A stretch of DNA of 21,477 bases from a virus, in the IMG/VR virus record IMGVR_UViG_3300010885_027884, positions 1 to 21,477 of that record; one strand, 5' to 3'. Below the pieces are notes generated by a model that did no database searches, was not told the DNA's origin, and saw only the letters and a program-made list of their open reading frames with translations. Within the stretch, counting starts at the first letter, position 1. Each line of letters starts with the position of its first letter. A program made the position numbers and the translations under genes. Of the stretch, positions 1 through 6,947 are shown piece after piece.

Positions 1-1397
1 TAGTTGTAACTGGCACCGGTGCCAACGTTGCAGGTACTTTAAGTGCTAGCGGCAATGTCAGTGGTGGCAACCTAAGTGGTACTAACATTGTGGGAACATT
101 GACCACAGCGGCACAGACCAATATTACTTCAGTGGGTACTTTGGGTGCATTGAGTGTTACTGGCAACATTACTAGTGGCAACCTAAGTGGTACTAACATT
201 GTGGGAACATTGACCACAGCGGCACAAACCAATATCACAAGTGTGGGCACATTGGGCTCATTGAGTGTTACAGGTAACGTAACGCCAGGTGGTATATCCA
301 CAGCTGGTAACATCACTGCTGGTTACTTGTTTGGTAATGCTAGCTTGGTAACTGGACTTAGTGCTAGCAAGATTGTTAACGGCACAAGTGAAGTTAACGT
401 TGCAACCAGTGGTGGTAACATTACAGTTAAAGTTGGCGGCGATTCAGTTGTTACATTTGCAGGCGCCAACCTTTTAGCAAATGTAATACCTAACTATGGT
501 ATTGTTGCAAGTGGTAACATCACTGGCAGTTATATTTTAGGTAATGGTAGCCAGCTGACAGGTATTGATGCTACAAGTATTCAAAGCGGCACCAGTAACG
601 TAAGAGTTACAAGTTCAGGTGGTAATGTGACAACCAGTGTTGGCGGTACTGCAAACGTGGTAGTTGTAACTGGCACAGGTGCCAATATTGCAGGCACCAT
701 AAGTGCAAGTGGTAACATCACTGGTGGCAACTTAGCCACAGGTGGTACAGTAAGTGCAACCGGCAATGCCACAGTTGGTAATATCAGTGCCACAAATCAC
801 ACAGGTACTACTGTAAGTGTAACAGGTAATGTGTCAGGCGGTAACCTAACCACTGGTGGATTAATTTCTGCAACTGGTAACATCACTGGTGGCAACTTGA
901 GTGTAAGCACTGGTACAGTAACATTGGGCAACATTGTTAATAGCAATGCTAACGGAGTAGGTAACATTGGTAGCTCAGGCACCTACTTTAATACGGTGTT
1001 TGCTAAGGCAACGTCGGCACAATACGCTGACTTGGCAGAAAAGTACATAGCAGATGCAGAATACGAACCAGGTACTGTTGTGGCATTTGGCGGCGAACAC
1101 GAAGTTACAATCGGTGCATTTGATTCTGATCGAGCAGTAGCTGGTGTGGTTTCTACAAATCCAAGTTATATCATGAATGGAACATTACAAGGCGAATTTA
1201 TTGCCACAGTAGCATTAACTGGGCGTGTTCCGACTCGTGTTGTGGGCAAAGTACGCAAAGGAGATTTAATGGTATCGGCAGGCAACGGTTGTGCTCGTGC
1301 CGAACTAGATCCTCGAGTTGGCACTGTAATTGGTAAAGCTCTTGAAAACTTTGATGGTGTAGAAGGTGTAATTGAAGTTGTTGTAGGACGAGTCTAA
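1..1397 (+). CDS. Tail fibre protein, 5'-truncated by window edge
   Basis: The frame is open from the first full codon at base 3, so the true start lies outside the window; 464 residues are visible. About the first 320 residues are Gly/Thr/Ser/Asn-rich repeats (GNITGGNL, TNITSVGTLG, SVTGN), the pattern of trimeric beta-rich fibres in aquatic T4-like phages. The repeats end near SSGTYFNTVFAKATSAQYAD, followed by a non-repetitive C-terminal domain of about 130 residues ending VIEVVVGRV. This domain, with its AGVVSTNP and VIGKALE segments, is common at the end of marine phage fibres and may act as a trimerisation or self-processing head; that role is inferred. The product would sit at the tail tip and contact the host. 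A strong terminator follows. Fibre identity is confident; which fibre it is (long, short or accessory) is unknown. Confidence 0.85.
   Translation, partial: VVTGTGANVAGTLSASGNVSGGNLSGTNIVGTLTTAAQTNITSVGTLGALSVTGNITSGNLSGTNIVGTLTTAAQTNITSVGTLGSLSVTGNVTPGGISTAGNITAGYLFGNASLVTGLSASKIVNGTSEVNVATSGGNITVKVGGDSVVTFAGANLLANVIPNYGIVASGNITGSYILGNGSQLTGIDATSIQSGTSNVRVTSSGGNVTTSVGGTANVVVVTGTGANIAGTISASGNITGGNLATGGTVSATGNATVGNISATNHTGTTVSVTGNVSGGNLTTGGLISATGNITGGNLSVSTGTVTLGNIVNSNANGVGNIGSSGTYFNTVFAKATSAQYADLAEKYIADAEYEPGTVVAFGGEHEVTIGAFDSDRAVAGVVSTNPSYIMNGTLQGEFIATVALTGRVPTRVVGKVRKGDLMVSAGNGCARAELDPRVGTVIGKALENFDGVEGVIEVVVGRV
65..234 (+). repeat. Direct repeat, 111-bp period, inside fibre gene
   Basis: Two copies, starting at 65 and 176, are almost identical over about 58 bases (one difference, G/A, near the end) and encode GNLSGTNIVGTLTTAAQTNI twice, a 37-residue period. 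A second, more diverged long-range repeat links bases 1-70 to about 660-730 (both encode VVTGTGAN followed by a SASGN step), so the fibre has grown by duplications at more than one scale. In-frame coding repeats like these favour recombination that changes fibre length. Confidence 0.85.
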
Positions 1398-1407
1398 CCA
1401 ACAATCC

Positions 1408-1438
1408 AAAATAGGGCAGGCGACTGCCCTATTTTTTT
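1408..1438 (+). terminator. Rho-independent terminator after tail fibre gene
   Basis: A 12-bp perfect stem (1408-1419 with 1424-1435, core TAGGGCAG/CTGCCCTA) closes a 4-base GCGA loop and runs into a T tract at 1432-1438. It starts 11 bases after the fibre stop codon. It separates the intact fibre gene from the fibre relic and the 1542 gene, which then need the late-promoter motif just downstream. Confidence 0.9.
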
Positions 1439-1439
1439 G

Positions 1440-1447
1440 GATAAATA
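1440..1447 (+). promoter_or_regulatory. Late promoter motif GATAAATA
   Basis: Seven of eight bases match the T4 late consensus TATAAATA. It lies directly behind the terminator and about 95 bases upstream of the next start at 1542, so it would restart late transcription for that gene. Confidence 0.5.
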
Positions 1448-1461
1448 TACAATGGCAGCCG

Positions 1462-1542
1462 GGCTGTGTGATTGGTAAAGCACTGGGAGAATACAACAGT
1501 GATGAACCAGGTGTGATTGAAGTAGTAATAGGGAGACTATAA
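1462..1542 (+). pseudogene. Relic of a second tail-fibre C-terminus
   Basis: Reading in the frame of the codon at 1468, this stretch encodes VIGKALGEYN...GVIEVVIGRL followed by TAA. The intact fibre upstream ends VIGKALENFD...GVIEVVVGRV: 14 of about 24 residues are identical. There is no start codon or ribosome site for so short a piece, and the homology fades just upstream of 1462, near the terminator and late-promoter motif. Its stop codon overlaps the next start as TAATG, the coupled arrangement expected if a full fibre gene once ended here. I read it as the stump of an older fibre gene displaced by the present one, or of a C-terminal duplication. It could still be translated as a short peptide, but nothing suggests function. 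Confidence 0.8.
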
Positions 1543-2204
1543 TGTTAACAAAGTATCGTGAACACTACGAAGGAGAGTTTGTACTAACAAATACTACCAT
1601 TCGTGACGGAGAAAAAATTGAACAACGTGAGTGGGTACCAAACCCTATCACCAATCAGCACGTATCTAACTATGCGGCTGTTATTGGCAGTGACAATAAC
1701 AAAGAGTGGTTTGACCATGAAATTTTGCAAAATCATCGTGGTGGTATTTTGAGCACACGCCGTATGCAGACTTATGGTTGCAACGAGGTATGGCGCAATA
1801 CCAAATTAGATTTCTATGTTACTAGAAAACCAGCCGAATTGGAAGATATCAAGGTCGCTGGATATCACAACAACCACATTGTTTATACAACAGTCAGACA
1901 AACATTACGAAATCCAGGATCATTTTATGTTGTGCCACATGCACCTGCGTATGATGAGTTGGCGCTAGCAGTTTACTTGGCTGCATTTGATGGACACAAA
2001 GAAATATTTTTACTTGGCTATAACAAAGATACACAAGGTGTTGACAACGACTGGGTACAGCAAGTATCCGATGTTATTAAATCCTATCGTAATTGCAAAT
2101 TTTATCTAGTTGGACCCACAGCCAACTTGCATGAAGTTTGGAGAGCACACCGCAATGTTGACTGTTTAACGTTTAGAGATTTTATCACTCATTGTGACAT
2201 TTGA
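1542..2204 (+). CDS. Conserved-looking protein of unknown function, downstream of tail fibre
   Basis: A 220-residue protein with start ATG 1542, preceded by AGGGAG at good spacing and overlapping the stop of the fibre relic (TAATG). I see no transmembrane segment or signal peptide. The middle (YAAVIGSDNNKEW, about residues 44-56) and the later DELALAVYLAAFDGHKEIFLLGYN segment look like alternating strands and helices of a Rossmann-like fold. The latter is loosely reminiscent of DUF115/MptE-like or glycosyltransferase-type proteins, but no catalytic motif can be asserted. Its place directly behind a fibre gene would suit a fibre modification or assembly role (inference). It converges with, and overlaps by 16 bases, the Nudix gene on the other strand. 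A real gene, function unassigned. Confidence 0.8.
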   Translation: MLTKYREHYEGEFVLTNTTIRDGEKIEQREWVPNPITNQHVSNYAAVIGSDNNKEWFDHEILQNHRGGILSTRRMQTYGCNEVWRNTKLDFYVTRKPAELEDIKVAGYHNNHIVYTTVRQTLRNPGSFYVVPHAPAYDELALAVYLAAFDGHKEIFLLGYNKDTQGVDNDWVQQVSDVIKSYRNCKFYLVGPTANLHEVWRAHRNVDCLTFRDFITHCDI

Positions 2205-2629
2205 AATTGTTGTTTGATTAGTGCGATTTTTTCTAACACAACATCAAAGTTGACGGTGTTCCACAACCCAGGATGCATGGGCCTGGGATACGCATCACCG
2301 TCGATCCAAGCATATCCCAGATGTTCAAAATTTAAGTTGGGTTTAAACTCATCTTGTACACAGCAAAAAAATGTGTGATAGGCAAAGGCGTCATCGGGAC
2401 TGGTGAATTTTTCAATCGGAACCAAGGCCAAATGTTCTGGCATACTGCCCAACTCTTCAGTGCATTCTCGAGTTATAGTGTCGATCAAACTTTCGCCTGG
2501 TTCAATTTTCCCGCCAGCAAGCCCCCATGTCATGGGATGACGAGAATCATTACGCATTAGATACAAATAACGTTGAGTGTTTAGGCTGTAAAACCATACT
2601 CCAACTGCACTCACAGTACCAAGCTCCAT
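2189..2629 (-). CDS. Nudix hydrolase
   Basis: A 146-residue protein carrying a complete Nudix box at residues 40-61: G40-x5-E46-x7-R54-E55-x2-E58-E59-x-G61. The paired glutamates bind the metal used to cleave nucleoside-diphosphate-X substrates. Nudix enzymes clean up oxidised or surplus nucleotides or act on capped or NAD-linked molecules; the substrate cannot be told here. I chose ATG 2629 because GGAG lies just upstream and the N-terminus (MELGTVSAVGVWFY) matches the usual start of the fold; a longer reading from 2668 would only add out-of-frame gp15 sequence. It overlaps the end of gp15 by 19 bases, so it is probably translationally coupled as the last gene of the gp14-gp15 late operon. 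Confidence 0.9.
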   Translation of the reverse strand: MELGTVSAVGVWFYSLNTQRYLYLMRNDSRHPMTWGLAGGKIEPGESLIDTITRECTEELGSMPEHLALVPIEKFTSPDDAFAYHTFFCCVQDEFKPNLNFEHLGYAWIDGDAYPRPMHPGLWNTVNFDVVLEKIALIKQQFQMSQ

Positions 2630-3996
2630 TCTCCGCCAACATACAACCCTTCGTAACTCTTGACCCAATTAGATCCAGTCCATCGATACTGTACATCAGT
2701 AGTTAAGTTGGTTACAAACTGAGTGTTATCGTAATGCTCTCCAGCTTCAAATACCACAACCCAATCTGTGCCGTTGAATTGAATAATGTTGTTGGCCTTG
2801 CCAACTAGATATCCCCAGGCCTGTGGCGGAATAGGATTTGACAAATCACCAACGTCTTCTAGAATCAAGTAGCGGGTGCCTGTTGTGGCCACTGGAAGGC
2901 CAGCCCCAGGGCCACTCAACAGTGGATTGATAATTGCATTAATTGGGTCTAGAGTATTTTGTGGAAGAGTGTCGGCATCAATATCAACTAGTAAAAAGTG
3001 ATCATTTGTTGGATCGTAGGTAACTGTTCCAATTATTTCAGTATCATCGCCCCACTGGCTGGCCAGTCGAATTTGGCTAATACCATCACGCAACGTTCCA
3101 TACAGACCTACAACAGCATGCCAGAATACATTACTGTTGGGAAATGCCGGTATATTAATACTACTGTTAGGGGCATCAATTGTGGCCGATTGTGTTAGTA
3201 CCTGAAGTTTGTTTCCAATTAACAATGTTTGATAACCATATGGAGTAAACATCTGACGGGTGCCAAGTAAAAGATCACTGTTGGTAATTGCGTCAACTGC
3301 GTCACCCTTGGTATTATATACTGATGCAACAATTTTTTCTATGACTCCAAGCTTTTTGACCTTTGCTGGGCTTGAGATCCAAATTGGCAATGTAAATCGC
3401 ATGGTCATGATATCAATGGGATTTTCTGTGCCTTGTGGAATAGTGCGACTGCTCCAGGTAGTTGATTCAAGTTCAACAACACTTAAACTGGTCCAATCAA
3501 GATAACTGTCGGTGCTCTGCACTTCCAAACTTGGATTAAACAATGTAGCAATTTGTTCAAACAACTGCATTTTTTGATTTGTATTACTGGTCCAAAAATC
3601 ACAGTTAATGGTCATCTTGTAAGGTACTGGCATCAATCTTTCAATTGTAAATGCATTGCCTTGTGTGGTCTCATAAGTCTCTGTCTCAGCATCATATGTT
3701 CTTTGCCGCACGGTTGTTCGATTCACAAAGTATGGTTCTTGCATGCGTGGACGATCGTAGTCCATGCCTGCAATGTAAAATGTAATCAACGGTGTACTAG
3801 GTAACGCACTAGATGAGTTGTTTTGCATCACTGTGGCAACTTGTCGGGATGCATCGCCGTATCGCACCGGTACTCTTAATAGCGTAGGTGCACCAGTTGT
3901 TTCATCCTTGCCGTATTCAACTTGAAAATTACTAAAGATTCTTGTAAATTGCAGTAAGAATCTTCGTATCTGTTCATCATAAAAAAATTGTTGCAT
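2611..3996 (-). CDS. 15: Tail sheath stabiliser, T4 gp15 family
   Basis: In T4, gp15 forms the hexameric ring that caps the finished tail tube and sheath and joins tail to head. The N-terminus MQQFFYDEQIRRF, the IFSNFQVEYG step, the RVPVRYGDASR strand and the long segment of target-sheet residues up to about 215 follow the T4 gp15 plan (T4: MFGYFYNSSFRRY, then RVPITY). The protein has 461 residues against 272 in T4. The extra C-terminus (about 270-461) carries two short repeats ending F/W-x-G-x-x-WV (QFNGTDWV near 406, RWTGSNWV near 438), also seen once in the neighbouring gp14-like protein. Start ATG 3996 is only 3 bases after the gp14-like stop, with CAGGA as ribosome site. Same operon as the neck protein, late class. 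Confidence 0.88.
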   Translation of the reverse strand: MQQFFYDEQIRRFLLQFTRIFSNFQVEYGKDETTGAPTLLRVPVRYGDASRQVATVMQNNSSSALPSTPLITFYIAGMDYDRPRMQEPYFVNRTTVRQRTYDAETETYETTQGNAFTIERLMPVPYKMTINCDFWTSNTNQKMQLFEQIATLFNPSLEVQSTDSYLDWTSLSVVELESTTWSSRTIPQGTENPIDIMTMRFTLPIWISSPAKVKKLGVIEKIVASVYNTKGDAVDAITNSDLLLGTRQMFTPYGYQTLLIGNKLQVLTQSATIDAPNSSINIPAFPNSNVFWHAVVGLYGTLRDGISQIRLASQWGDDTEIIGTVTYDPTNDHFLLVDIDADTLPQNTLDPINAIINPLLSGPGAGLPVATTGTRYLILEDVGDLSNPIPPQAWGYLVGKANNIIQFNGTDWVVVFEAGEHYDNTQFVTNLTTDVQYRWTGSNWVKSYEGLYVGGEWSLVL

Positions 3997-3999
3997 TGA

Positions 4000-5367
4000 T
4001 TATCGTCCTGGTGGTCTTGGGTTTGGTGGTAAGTTACCGTTGTCATCGCCATTATCAGCTTTGGGTTTAAGCAACTCGCTAAGGCTTTGTCGACTTGGGA
4101 TATTGCCAAGGTCTGTAGTTGGCACAGTGTATGTATTATTAACAAAGCTCGAGCGTAGAGTTTTGTTAGCTGGACCGTTGGTCAAATCAGTTCTCACATT
4201 GTCCTCGATCTTGACCCAGGATGCACCATTAAATCTAAACAGTCTGTTGGGGAAGTAATCCAAACGCAATGAATAATCACCTTCTCTTGGCTGTGATGGA
4301 AACGATACCCCTGGAGTAACTGGTAATCCATTTGGTGCAATACCATCTCCGGTAAGATAACCCATGGTGTATCCGTCAGACCTTGGTGTTTGAGTAGCGT
4401 CGGCACTGTTGGGATCAGACCCATCAACTGTGTTAAGGTTGTTGTCTGCACTGACGCTGGATGGATCAGCCGGAGTCCCATCCGGATTAGTTGGCCAGAT
4501 ATAAAACTTTACTGTATCGTATCCCGACAATGGAACTTCGATCTCGCTCTGTAACAAGATAGCATCATTGAGTTCGTAGTCTTTGGGACGAGTACTGCCA
4601 TACTGTTCTTCAGTTGGCGGGTCAATTTGTTCCCAATATGTGGTATTGGTGATGTCAGTGCCCACTGGCACATCAACTTTGGCTCGATAATAAGTATCGC
4701 CAGAGTTAACAATACTACCACTGGGGTAGAAATTACCATTGTCCCAGATTTGTTCACTAACAAAAGGCTTGTTAACAATTTCTTGATATTCTTGGGCATT
4801 AACCAAAGGTGTTGCTTTTACACGCCACAAGTGCGGCATCCATGTTTGACTAAACCCTTCGCTGGCAAATGCCGCATCTTGGATTACATAATATCTTGGA
4901 AGTGCTCTAGGTATGGCACTGTTAAGGGGATTCATATCACGCAGATTTGGAATTTCCATCACGTCACCACTCATGAGCTTGCGCCCGATTGTGTCAATCA
5001 TGTCATTGTAGTGAAAAGTAACAAACAATGTATCGTTGTTTAAAAACAATCCAAATTGAGTTAGATCAAAGTCAATATCTTGAGTACGATACACTCCACG
5101 CAATTGATATACATCTGGATCATATGCCCGATCTCTATTTTCTAGCAACAGTAAGTCTTGGATAAACAACGGATTGTCGGTGCTATAGATTGGTTGGGTA
5201 GCATCATAGTTGCCAGACTCAACTGAGTCTTCCCCTCCAGTTTTGGGTCCTAGATACTTGTGCAGGTATATATCTACACCACCGACGGTGTACATTTCGG
5301 ATATAGTTCGGTCAAAAAACCGGTAGTCGTTGGTACGATTTGGACGATATAGGCTGAGTCTTGGCAT
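4000..5367 (-). CDS. Neck protein, gp14-like, with long C-terminal extension
   Basis: A 455-residue virion protein. The first 200 residues (PNRTNDYRFFDRTISEMYTV, GGVDIYLHKYLG, then DLLLLENRDRAYDP, FGLFLNNDTL, LMSGDVMEIP, MPHLWRVKATPLV) follow the layout of T4 gp14, with its short ring-binding start, GDLIYFPM-like strand and tryptophan-rich strand. Position directly upstream of gp15 matches the T4 order 14-15. Residues 207-248 (WDNGNFYPSGSIVNSGDTYY and a closing W) resemble a small carbohydrate-binding module of the CBM5/12 kind. Residues 377-386 hold an RFNGASWVK unit shared with gp15. Start ATG 5367 is preferred over 5400: the longer reading adds only 11 unconvincing residues, and the family usually starts MPRLSLY-like. 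No Shine-Dalgarno is visible; a late motif lies 7 bases upstream. The gp14 name is by position and plan, not by alignment. Confidence 0.72.
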   Translation of the reverse strand: MPRLSLYRPNRTNDYRFFDRTISEMYTVGGVDIYLHKYLGPKTGGEDSVESGNYDATQPIYSTDNPLFIQDLLLLENRDRAYDPDVYQLRGVYRTQDIDFDLTQFGLFLNNDTLFVTFHYNDMIDTIGRKLMSGDVMEIPNLRDMNPLNSAIPRALPRYYVIQDAAFASEGFSQTWMPHLWRVKATPLVNAQEYQEIVNKPFVSEQIWDNGNFYPSGSIVNSGDTYYRAKVDVPVGTDITNTTYWEQIDPPTEEQYGSTRPKDYELNDAILLQSEIEVPLSGYDTVKFYIWPTNPDGTPADPSSVSADNNLNTVDGSDPNSADATQTPRSDGYTMGYLTGDGIAPNGLPVTPGVSFPSQPREGDYSLRLDYFPNRLFRFNGASWVKIEDNVRTDLTNGPANKTLRSSFVNNTYTVPTTDLGNIPSRQSLSELLKPKADNGDDNGNLPPNPRPPGR

Positions 5368-5374
5368 AGTGCAG

Positions 5375-5382
5375 TATTTATG
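5375..5382 (-). promoter_or_regulatory. Late promoter motif CATAAATA (minus strand)
   Basis: On the minus strand this reads CATAAATA, seven of eight with the T4 late consensus. By T4 spacing transcription would begin about 5369, two bases before the gp14-like ATG, giving a nearly leaderless gp14-gp15-Nudix message. Confidence 0.6.
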
Positions 5383-5392
5383 GAAAGCTCGG

Positions 5393-5421
5393 TTGACCAA
5401 ATAATCCCAACCTGCTATAAT
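5393..5421 (+). promoter_or_regulatory. Early sigma70-type promoter
   Basis: TTGACC at 5393-5398, a 17-base spacer and TATAAT at 5416-5421, preceded by TGC (extended -10). Start of transcription is expected near 5428, and AAGGAG plus ATG follow at 5437-5450. The 13-mer CCTGCTATAATTA is repeated exactly at the 5726-5754 promoter. It faces away from the minus-strand late motif 10 bases to its left. Confidence 0.85.
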
Positions 5422-5447
5422 TAGAACTTGTCAACAAAGGAGCTACT

Positions 5448-5705
5448 ATGCTTACAGATGCACAAAGCGAGCAAATTAATAATACTGAAGTATACACTTT
5501 AGATTATGAGGCAGAAGCACTACAAAGTTTTAATGATACCGGGGACGACTTAATGGACGAGCTGGAAGTTCGCGCCACTAATGTTATTTTGGAACAAACA
5601 GGCTGGAACGCTCGCGAGGACCTGGGCGGCATTACAGCTTACTTCAAAGACAATACTTTAGTGGCATTTTACGATTACGAACAGTTTCGGGGCACTGTGT
5701 TCTAA
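5448..5705 (+). CDS. Small acidic protein of unknown function
   Basis: An 85-residue protein, strongly acidic (many D/E, few K/R), without membrane segment or cysteine motif. The C-terminal part (ITAYFKDNTLVAFYDYEQF) looks like a beta-hairpin. AAGGAG sits 5 bases before ATG 5448 and a near-consensus early promoter lies directly upstream, so it is a true, early-expressed gene. Small acidic early phage proteins often bind host proteins or mimic nucleic acid, but that is only a possibility here. It has its own promoter and the next gene has another, so the two are separate units. Confidence 0.75.
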   Translation: MLTDAQSEQINNTEVYTLDYEAEALQSFNDTGDDLMDELEVRATNVILEQTGWNAREDLGGITAYFKDNTLVAFYDYEQFRGTVF

Positions 5706-5721
5706 AAACAAAACTTTTAGC

Positions 5722-5745
5722 GGGATTGACATAAAAATCAATCCC
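5722..5745. repeat. Inverted repeat over promoter -35 and spacer
   Basis: GGGATTGA (5722-5729) and TCAATCCC (5738-5745) are exact inverted copies, 8 bp each, separated by 8 bases. They cover the -35 hexamer and half the spacer of the 5726-5754 promoter. No T tract follows, so a terminator for the 5448 gene is unlikely; an operator for a repressor is more plausible. Confidence 0.6.
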
Positions 5746-5754
5746 TGCTATAAT
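5726..5754 (+). promoter_or_regulatory. Consensus early sigma70-type promoter
   Basis: TTGACA at 5726-5731, exactly 17 bases, then TATAAT at 5749-5754 with TGC before it: both hexamers match the bacterial housekeeping consensus perfectly. Start is expected near 5761, about 20 bases before ATG 5781. It should be recognised by host polymerase at once after infection. Confidence 0.92.
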
Positions 5755-5780
5755 TACAGTTATTGCTTTTTGGAGAACGT

Positions 5781-6923
5781 ATGAAAGTCGCAACCAAACC
5801 TGTTAAGCCCTTGAATCCGCGTAGTGCAGATACTAACGCCATGGGCATGGAACCAACTTGGCAAACTCAACCCGCAGACAATCGGGTCAGTGCTCTGAGC
5901 AGAGCGTTCTCTTGGTACAATTATTTTTACGGCAAAAAAGATGCACGTGATATGATCGTTGCATACCTTGAAGCACACGATCGTAAAGCAGATGTTCGTA
6001 CACTCAAACGCATTCCAGACAGCTCAATACGACTGACCACAGGCTGGTTGTGCCGTATGACTTTGGTGGGACTAGAGCTTAATGACCATGAGCAAATACA
6101 ACTAGACAGTCTTCTTAAAGAGGTCCTTGAGTCTAAACAAGACGATGTAGTAGAAGAAGCACCACCCGTTGAGGACACAGTATCCAAAATTACGATTCAA
6201 GATCGATTGCGTGAAAAAGTAGGTGAGTGCGCCGGCGAGCTTGAGGGACTGTTTGACGAGTTTCTCGACAATGGTGCAAAGATGTCAGCAGACTTTAAAC
6301 CTATTTCGATTATCCGAAGCAAAAACGTTGCACCACAAATGATTGGTACTATTGCTGACATTTGGAAACGTCGACAAACTGAGTTTGAAGAAGTGATTGC
6401 CGGTAAAGACCCCCAGTTGGTCGAAGGGTACAGTCACCTTGGCAAGGTTCAATTGCGTAATGTGCTCAAGTTCTGTGAAACTGTGATTAACGATTGCGGG
6501 GCATACGTACAAATTAAAAAGGTTGAACGCAAGCCACGCAAGGTCCGAGCAGTACCCCCAGAAAAACGTGCGGCCAAGTTCAAGCATATCCTAGAGTTTG
6601 CAGAACTCAAACTCAAGGGATTACCGGCCGCAAGCTTGGTAGACAAATCTGAAGCCTGGTTGTACGATACTAAAAAACGAAAACTGGTTCATATTGTTGC
6701 AGATGAGTACGCCAAAGTGTTTACTGTAAAGTCAAACTCTGTTATTGGCTTTAGCACAACAGAAACTGTGCAAAAAACACTGCGCAAACCAGCCGATGTT
6801 TTGAAACTTCTAGGTGCGGCAGGTAAGCCAGCGGCACGTAAGATTTTCAAAGAAGTTACTACTACTGAAACACCCTGGAATGGACGTGGCACAGAGAACT
6901 TGATCATCCTAAAGAGTTGGTAA
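5781..6923 (+). CDS. Conserved T4-like marine phage protein, function unknown
   Basis: A 380-residue soluble, charged protein. The start is ATG 5781, with GGAG at 5772-5775; an upstream TTG in frame at 5763 has no ribosome site. I recognise the plan from T4-like aquatic phages without a known function: a first part with SSIRLTTGWLCRM (about 75-87), a helical and acidic middle (QDRLREKVGE...EGLFDEFLDN), a basic KKVERKPRKVRAVPPEKR linker near 250-270, and a tail with TLRKPADVLKLL, RKIFKEVTTTET and NGRGTENLIIL. The basic linker could bind nucleic acid (inference). It is driven by the best promoter in the window and lies directly before the gp13-like gene, whose late motif overlaps its stop codon. 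Confidence 0.8.
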   Translation: MKVATKPVKPLNPRSADTNAMGMEPTWQTQPADNRVSALSRAFSWYNYFYGKKDARDMIVAYLEAHDRKADVRTLKRIPDSSIRLTTGWLCRMTLVGLELNDHEQIQLDSLLKEVLESKQDDVVEEAPPVEDTVSKITIQDRLREKVGECAGELEGLFDEFLDNGAKMSADFKPISIIRSKNVAPQMIGTIADIWKRRQTEFEEVIAGKDPQLVEGYSHLGKVQLRNVLKFCETVINDCGAYVQIKKVERKPRKVRAVPPEKRAAKFKHILEFAELKLKGLPAASLVDKSEAWLYDTKKRKLVHIVADEYAKVFTVKSNSVIGFSTTETVQKTLRKPADVLKLLGAAGKPAARKIFKEVTTTETPWNGRGTENLIILKSW

Positions 6924-6926
6924 ATA
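6919..6926 (+). promoter_or_regulatory. Late promoter motif GGTAAATA
   Basis: GGTAAATA overlaps the stop codon (TGG TAA) of the preceding gene. It sits 20 bases before the gp13-like ATG at 6946, so it would separate late expression of the neck protein from the early promoter upstream. The same octamer recurs at 13424, 16056 and 16563. Confidence 0.55.
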
Positions 6927-6947
6927 TTAAGGACAGGAGTCCTTAAT
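6926..6947 (+). promoter_or_regulatory. Hairpin hiding the gp13-like start codon
   Basis: ATTAAGGAC (6926-6934) pairs perfectly with GTCCTTAAT (6939-6947) around the loop AGGA. The right arm ends inside the ATG (6946-6948), and the Shine-Dalgarno AGGAG fills the loop and first stem base. In RNA this would bury AUG while showing the ribosome site, the geometry of a translational operator. Confidence 0.7.

Noticed and set aside
90-92. GTG at 90 as the start of the fibre gene
   Set aside because: The same frame is open and repeat-coding from base 3, with no ribosome site before 90; the gene starts outside the window.
65-960. Possible CRISPR-like or satellite repeat array
   Set aside because: Repeats are in frame, vary as codons, have no constant spacer length and encode a typical fibre repeat.
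581-982. Minus-strand open frames under the fibre repeats
   Set aside because: Low-complexity Pro/Leu/Val translations are mirror images of the Gly/Thr/Asn codons of the real gene; no ribosome sites.
1452-1475. ATG 1452 as start of a short fibre-relic gene
   Set aside because: The ATG is in a different frame from the conserved VIGKAL segment and reaches a stop within a few codons.
4627-5043. 138-aa plus-strand frame opposite the neck gene
   Set aside because: No family resemblance or ribosome site; the minus-strand frame is a recognisable virion protein over its full length.
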